This document shows, piece by piece, positions 10,186 to 10,237 of a stretch of 10,237 bases of DNA. Every line of letters starts with the position of its first letter. Within the stretch, counting starts at the first letter, position 1. Origin of the DNA: Acidobacteriota bacterium (GTDB lineage: Bacteria > Acidobacteriota > Terriglobia > Bryobacterales > JACQDG01); contig JACQDI010000034.1 in the NCBI GenBank assembly GCA_016201195.1, positions 1 through 10,237 on the forward strand. Reading direction: 5' to 3'. A model generated the notes under the pieces. It was given only the letters and a program-made list of their open reading frames with translations, was not told where the DNA came from and did no database searches. The position numbers and the translations under genes were made by a program.

Positions 10186-10208
10186 GCAGTAGCCAGTAGG
10201 CAGTCGGC
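10181..10208. repeat. Four tandem 7-base units (AGTAGGC type)
   Basis: The units are AGTAGGC (10181), AGTAGCC (10188), AGTAGGC (10195) and AGTCGGC (10202); two are identical and the others each differ by one base. The array begins in the last codons and stop of the small gene and runs into non-coding DNA that stays G-rich (GGCGGGAGCACCGAGGGCC) to the window end. Confidence 0.75.
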
Positions 10209-10237
10209 CGGCGGGAGCACCGAGGGCCACGGAGGCC

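Overview
The window is GC-rich, densely packed bacterial DNA. The likely source is an Acidobacteriota genome of the Solibacter/Bryobacter kind. This is inferred from the mix of families: a roughly 1000-residue exported BNR/Asp-box protein, an exported HELYH-type putative metallopeptidase and an exported AF1763-like lipase, together with high GC. There is no rRNA or marker gene to prove the taxon. No tRNA, rRNA, CRISPR array, insertion sequence or phage gene was seen.

Left part (1-4143): phosphonate use. A major facilitator of the organophosphate:phosphate antiporter type (3-1263) is followed 3 bases later by phosphonoacetaldehyde hydrolase, phnX (1267-2097). The transporter reading frame is broken by one extra G in a G5 run near 493-497. 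After a candidate terminator comes an exported putative zinc metallopeptidase of unknown role (2191-2823). Facing it on the minus strand (2845-4143) is a class III PLP enzyme that best fits (R)-1-hydroxy-2-aminoethylphosphonate ammonia-lyase (PbfA). PbfA would turn hydroxy-aminoethylphosphonate into phosphonoacetaldehyde, which PhnX splits to acetaldehyde and phosphate. No PhnW transaminase, ABC phosphonate transporter or regulator lies in the window.

Middle part (4184-9558): exported hydrolases. Only 40 bases separate the PbfA start from a divergent, exported alkaline-phosphatase-superfamily phosphodiesterase (4184-5056). It is followed closely by an exported alpha/beta-hydrolase lipase with a C-terminal beta domain (5068-6369) and a large exported beta-propeller protein with 11 Asp boxes (6376-9558). 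The gaps of 11 and 6 bases suggest one transcript.

Right part (9497-10237): a small membrane protein with a bacterial PH domain (minus strand) overlaps the propeller gene tail-to-tail by 62 bases. It is divergent from a 73-residue protein of unknown function. Four tandem 7-base units begin in the last codons of that small gene.

A testable reading is that the exported phosphodiesterase and lipase release (hydroxy)aminoethylphosphonate from phosphonolipids or similar esters, the antiporter-type carrier imports it, and PbfA plus PhnX degrade it. The pathway part rests on family knowledge; the link to the exported enzymes rests only on proximity.
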